Shown one piece after another: positions 16,219 through 18,480 of a stretch of 18,480 bases of DNA. The stretch is from Rhodospirillaceae bacterium. GTDB taxonomy: Bacteria > Pseudomonadota > Alphaproteobacteria > Rhodospirillales > Rhodospirillaceae. Where the stretch lies: positions 2,501 through 20,980 of the forward strand of contig NZGX01000028.1 in NCBI GenBank assembly GCA_002691085.1, written 5' to 3'. The notes beneath the pieces were generated by a model. That model was not told where the DNA came from. It did not search any database and was given only the letters and a program-made list of their open reading frames with translations. Within the stretch, counting starts at the first letter, position 1, and the number at the start of each line of letters is the position of its first letter. The translations under genes were made by a program, and so were the position numbers.

Positions 16219-16935
16219 TTATCTTTGAGGGAGGTTTTCAGAAGTAAAATTAATCATATCTGGTTCTCCAACATGAAACCAAATATCATCATGAACTATT
16301 GCCTTAATTTTTTTACTTTCTATTGCTTTGTCCCATAATTTATTAAAAGAAAAAGATTCACTTTTTTCATCTTGGAAGATTCTCTTGTGGACTATTTGTA
16401 TTCCGGAGTAGACATATGGAGCTGTCTCATTTTTTTTCGGTCTAATGAGTTCTGCGTTTTTATTTAAGAAGAAATCACCTTTTCCATTATAGCCATAAGT
16501 GTTTTCTTTTTTTACAAGACATATAACCACATCTACTTTATTATTTTTCCAAAATAAATTAAGGTTATTTATTATAGGAACTAAACCTTTTTTCCATATA
16601 CCATCAGAATTTGTTACTATGAATAAATTATCTTTTATGAGCTTTAGGGCAGCTTTCACTCCACCACCTGTATCAAGAAGTTTCTCTGTTTCATCAGAGA
16701 ATATAACTTTGGGATCTTTTCTCCCTCTCAGATATTTAATTATCATAGAAGCTTTATAATGTACGTTTATTGTCACATTAGAAACCCCTGCCTTTTTTAG
16801 GTCATCAAGCACCCAATCTATAAGAGCTTTATTACCTACTTTAATCATAGGCTTTGGTTTAATTTGGGTCAGTGGAAGCATTCGCTTTCCAAAACCAGCT
16901 GATAAAATTATTGCTGACTTAATTAATCCAGTCAT
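16219..16935 (-). CDS. murU: N-acetylmuramate-1-phosphate uridylyltransferase (MurU-like nucleotidyltransferase)
   Basis: This 238-residue sugar-1-phosphate nucleotidyltransferase has LSAGFGKRMLPLT (11-23) and PKPM (27-30), the nucleotide-binding signature. DTGGGV (88-93), the metal-site TNSDGIW (108-114) and a closing WFHVGEPD (219-226) follow. MurU of Pseudomonas putida makes UDP-MurNAc from MurNAc-1-phosphate in a recycling route that bypasses MurA-dependent synthesis. The call rests on the family signature and on the gene lying 1 base after amgK, its known pathway partner. By sequence alone, another NDP-sugar pyrophosphorylase is possible. The length is right for MurU and shorter than GlmU, which has an extra acetyltransferase domain missing here. 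The MurNAc-6-phosphate phosphatase of the pathway is not in the window. Confidence 0.82.
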   Translation of the reverse strand: MTGLIKSAIILSAGFGKRMLPLTQIKPKPMIKVGNKALIDWVLDDLKKAGVSNVTINVHYKASMIIKYLRGRKDPKVIFSDETEKLLDTGGGVKAALKLIKDNLFIVTNSDGIWKKGLVPIINNLNLFWKNNKVDVVICLVKKENTYGYNGKGDFFLNKNAELIRPKKNETAPYVYSGIQIVHKRIFQDEKSESFSFNKLWDKAIESKKIKAIVHDDIWFHVGEPDMINFTSENLPQR

Positions 16936-16936
16936 T

Positions 16937-17932
16937 TTAAATTCTTATTTCTGGTTTAAGGTTTTTATCCAGCCAAGTTTTTAACTCTTTTAGTACTGGG
17001 TGTTTAAGAGATACATCCAAATATCCCCAAAGTCTTGGTATATGTCGTACGTATTCATTTTTATTATCTCTTATTTTTAAACGAGCAAATGTGCCGAGAA
17101 CTCTTAGGTGGCGTTGCGCAGACATAATTGCCCATGACGTTTCAAAATCATCTTTTTTTATTTCAGGAAAACTATCAAGGTATTTGAATTTCATTTTATT
17201 AACTATTTCTGGGTTAACATTTCTTCGAGCGTCCTCTAGTAAAGACATTAGATCATATGTTACCGGGCCAAATGTTGCATCTTGGAAATCTAATAAACCA
17301 CAAGCCTTATAACCTGGTCTGTCACTCAGAAGTAATAAATTATCTATATGATAATCAAAAAATATTAAGCTTGATTTAAAACTGATTGATGCTTTGATTA
17401 GATTATTCCATACATTTATGTATTCCTGAACAGAAGAATAGATAGGTTTTCTTTTAACAAGTGGAAAATACCATTCATGCAGAAGAGAAACTTCATTAAT
17501 TATTCTTTTGTAGTTAAATGGTGGGATAAATTCAGGTATGTTTCTTTTTGCAACAGATTTGTGAACTTCAATTAATACACTTGTTGCGAGTGAGTATAAC
17601 TTTTCCTCATTGTAGTTTTTTTCTAAGAGTTTTGTATAAGTATCATTTCCTAAGTCCTCTAGTATCATGAAGCCATTTATTATATCGTAATGAAATATTT
17701 TAGGAGCGGAGAAGCCAAGGCTGAGAAGGTATTCTGCAATTGAGATAAATGGATTTATTTTCTCAAATTTTGGTGGGGCATCCATTAAAACTAATGTTTT
17801 ATTGTCATCTAACAATATTCTTTGATATTTTCGAAAAGAAGCATCCCCAGCGATTAATTTCTTATCAAATTTATCATAGTTATATTTTTTTAGAAAATCT
17901 TCTTTCTTTTTTTCTCTTTCAAAATCAATCAT
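16937..17932 (-). CDS. amgK: N-acetylmuramate/N-acetylglucosamine anomeric kinase (AmgK-like aminoglycoside-phosphotransferase fold)
   Basis: This 331-residue protein has the aminoglycoside phosphotransferase fold. Visible parts are the N-lobe GDASFRKYQR (29-38), MDAPP (50-54), and the hinge LEDLGN (91-96). The catalytic loop FFDYHIDNLL (191-200) has D193 and N198, and LLDFQDATFGPVTYDL (213-228) has the metal-binding D215. GDAS.R.Y.R and MDAPP are hallmarks of AmgK, which phosphorylates MurNAc at the anomeric position for MurU. The His that begins the usual HxDxxxxN loop is Phe191 here, while the catalytic Asp and metal-binding Asn are kept. It is therefore probably active on cell-wall sugars and not a drug-resistance gene. 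The ATG overlaps the tsaE stop by 4 bases, and murU starts 1 base downstream. Confidence 0.85.
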   Translation of the reverse strand: MIDFEREKKKEDFLKKYNYDKFDKKLIAGDASFRKYQRILLDDNKTLVLMDAPPKFEKINPFISIAEYLLSLGFSAPKIFHYDIINGFMILEDLGNDTYTKLLEKNYNEEKLYSLATSVLIEVHKSVAKRNIPEFIPPFNYKRIINEVSLLHEWYFPLVKRKPIYSSVQEYINVWNNLIKASISFKSSLIFFDYHIDNLLLLSDRPGYKACGLLDFQDATFGPVTYDLMSLLEDARRNVNPEIVNKMKFKYLDSFPEIKKDDFETSWAIMSAQRHLRVLGTFARLKIRDNKNEYVRHIPRLWGYLDVSLKHPVLKELKTWLDKNLKPEIRI

Positions 17933-18402
17933 AGGCTTTCAAATAAAAATTTAAACTCTTTAATGCGATTAAACCACAGAGTACTTTCTATTAATTGTAT
18001 TTGTCTTTGGTTTGTTTCTCTATGTGTATTAATTTTTATATTGAGAACATTATTTGGAATGTACTCTAATGCTTTCTCAGGCCATTCAATTAAAGTGACC
18101 CCATCTGCAAGTGCCTCATCCAAGCCTAGCTCTTCAATCTCTATTGGATTTTTCAATCTGTATAGATCAAAATGCCATATTGTAGGTTTCTTACTATCAT
18201 AAATATTAACGAGATTAAAAGTAGGACTGGGAATATACTCATTTGAATTAAGGTGAGTTTGTATCAACCCCCTTGCTAGAACTGTCTTTCCTGAACCTAG
18301 TTGCCCGGATAGTGTAATAACGTCGCCAGCACTAATTTTGTCCGCCAGACTACTTCCAAATCTATATGTTTCTTCTTCTGATTTTAGTAAGAATGTTAAC
18401 AA
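17929..18402 (-). CDS. tsaE: tRNA threonylcarbamoyladenosine biosynthesis ATPase TsaE
   Basis: This 157-residue P-loop ATPase works with TsaB and TsaD to place t6A at position 37 of ANN-decoding tRNAs. Walker A is GQLGSGKT (33-40). Family motifs follow: SPTFNLVNIY (59-68), HFDLYRL (77-83) and IEWPEKA (105-111). Length is normal. The start is TTG at 18402: an in-frame TAA lies nine bases upstream (18411-18409) and no ATG or GTG lies between it and the TTG. The reading from TTG gives the N-terminus expected for the family. The nearest ribosome-site match, AGAGG (18409-18405), is only 2 bases from the TTG, which is unusually close. It is the first gene of the leftward operon and overlaps amgK by 4 bases. 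Confidence 0.95.
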   Translation of the reverse strand: MLTFLLKSEEETYRFGSSLADKISAGDVITLSGQLGSGKTVLARGLIQTHLNSNEYIPSPTFNLVNIYDSKKPTIWHFDLYRLKNPIEIEELGLDEALADGVTLIEWPEKALEYIPNNVLNIKINTHRETNQRQIQLIESTLWFNRIKEFKFLFESL

Positions 18403-18429
18403 AACCTCTTATACCTTATACTATTGCCA

Positions 18430-18458
18430 ATTATGATATAAAACTAACATATGTTTAA
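18430..18458 (-). promoter_or_regulatory. Candidate promoter of the tsaE-amgK-murU-addB-addA operon
   Basis: On the minus strand CATAAT (18435-18430) matches the -10 consensus at five of six positions and is 17 bases from TTAAAC (18458-18453), a weak -35 matching three of six. It would give a leader of only about 20 bases before the tsaE TTG. The surrounding DNA is very A/T-rich, so chance matches are easy, and the gene upstream of tsaE is not visible. Confidence 0.3.
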
Positions 18459-18480
18459 TTTTAAATGATTATAAGATAAT

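Noticed and set aside
17091..17312. Plus-strand open frame inside amgK
   Set aside because: It is the antisense image of the conserved kinase coding region and has no plausible start site or motif.
16937..17932. Aminoglycoside resistance gene
   Set aside because: The fold is shared, but the GDAS and MDAPP motifs and the neighbouring murU and tsaE point to cell-wall sugar recycling.
8864..18402. The leftward operon as a new anti-phage defence system built on AddAB plus a Rieske enzyme
   Set aside because: AddAB, MurU, AmgK, TsaE and TrxA in this order are ordinary alphaproteobacterial housekeeping. There is no mobile element, no defence-type domain and no compositional break that I can see.

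Overview
This is a gene-dense, AT-rich stretch (roughly one-third G+C by eye, not computed) that reads as the chromosome of an alphaproteobacterium, most likely a streamlined marine-type lineage. Three things point there: the block cmk-rpsA-ihfB-pyrF-trpF-trpB-trpA-accD-folC set against tsaE-amgK-murU-addB-addA-trxA is an alphaproteobacterial neighbourhood; the AddB protein is of the alphaproteobacterial type (no P-loop, no iron-sulfur cysteines); and S1 ends in a tail of the SGASLGDILG type. Codons are strongly A/T-biased throughout, and gaps are short. No non-coding stretch exceeds about 150 bases. I saw no rRNA, tRNA, insertion sequence, prophage or CRISPR array.

Left half, plus strand (1-8395). 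The 3' end of cmk is followed by a 150-base leader holding two adjacent hairpins, then rpsA (ribosomal protein S1), ihfB (IHF beta), pyrF (last decarboxylation of UMP synthesis), trpF, trpB and trpA (late tryptophan synthesis), accD (acetyl-CoA carboxylase beta) and folC (folate polyglutamation). The spacing from pyrF to folC is tight (15, 87, 8, 26 and 2 bases), so most of it is probably one transcript. The 87-base trpF-trpB gap carries a perfect 14-base palindrome.

Right half, minus strand (8401-18480, transcribed right to left). From a candidate promoter near 18430-18458 runs a compact operon: tsaE (tRNA t6A synthesis ATPase), amgK and murU (kinase and uridylyltransferase of MurNAc recycling), addB and addA (double-strand-break helicase-nuclease) and a Rieske non-haem iron oxygenase. 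Junctions are 4-base overlaps (tsaE/amgK, addB/addA), gaps of 1 and 5 bases, or a short overlap (addA/oxygenase). trxA follows after 127 bases with its own good promoter and ends 5 bases from the folC stop, tail to tail.

Most genes are ordinary housekeeping genes that I can name with confidence. The least explained element is the Rieske oxygenase coupled to the end of addA, with no reductase or ferredoxin gene nearby. The rpsA leader hairpins are the best candidate for an undescribed regulatory structure. I found no convincing new multi-gene system.
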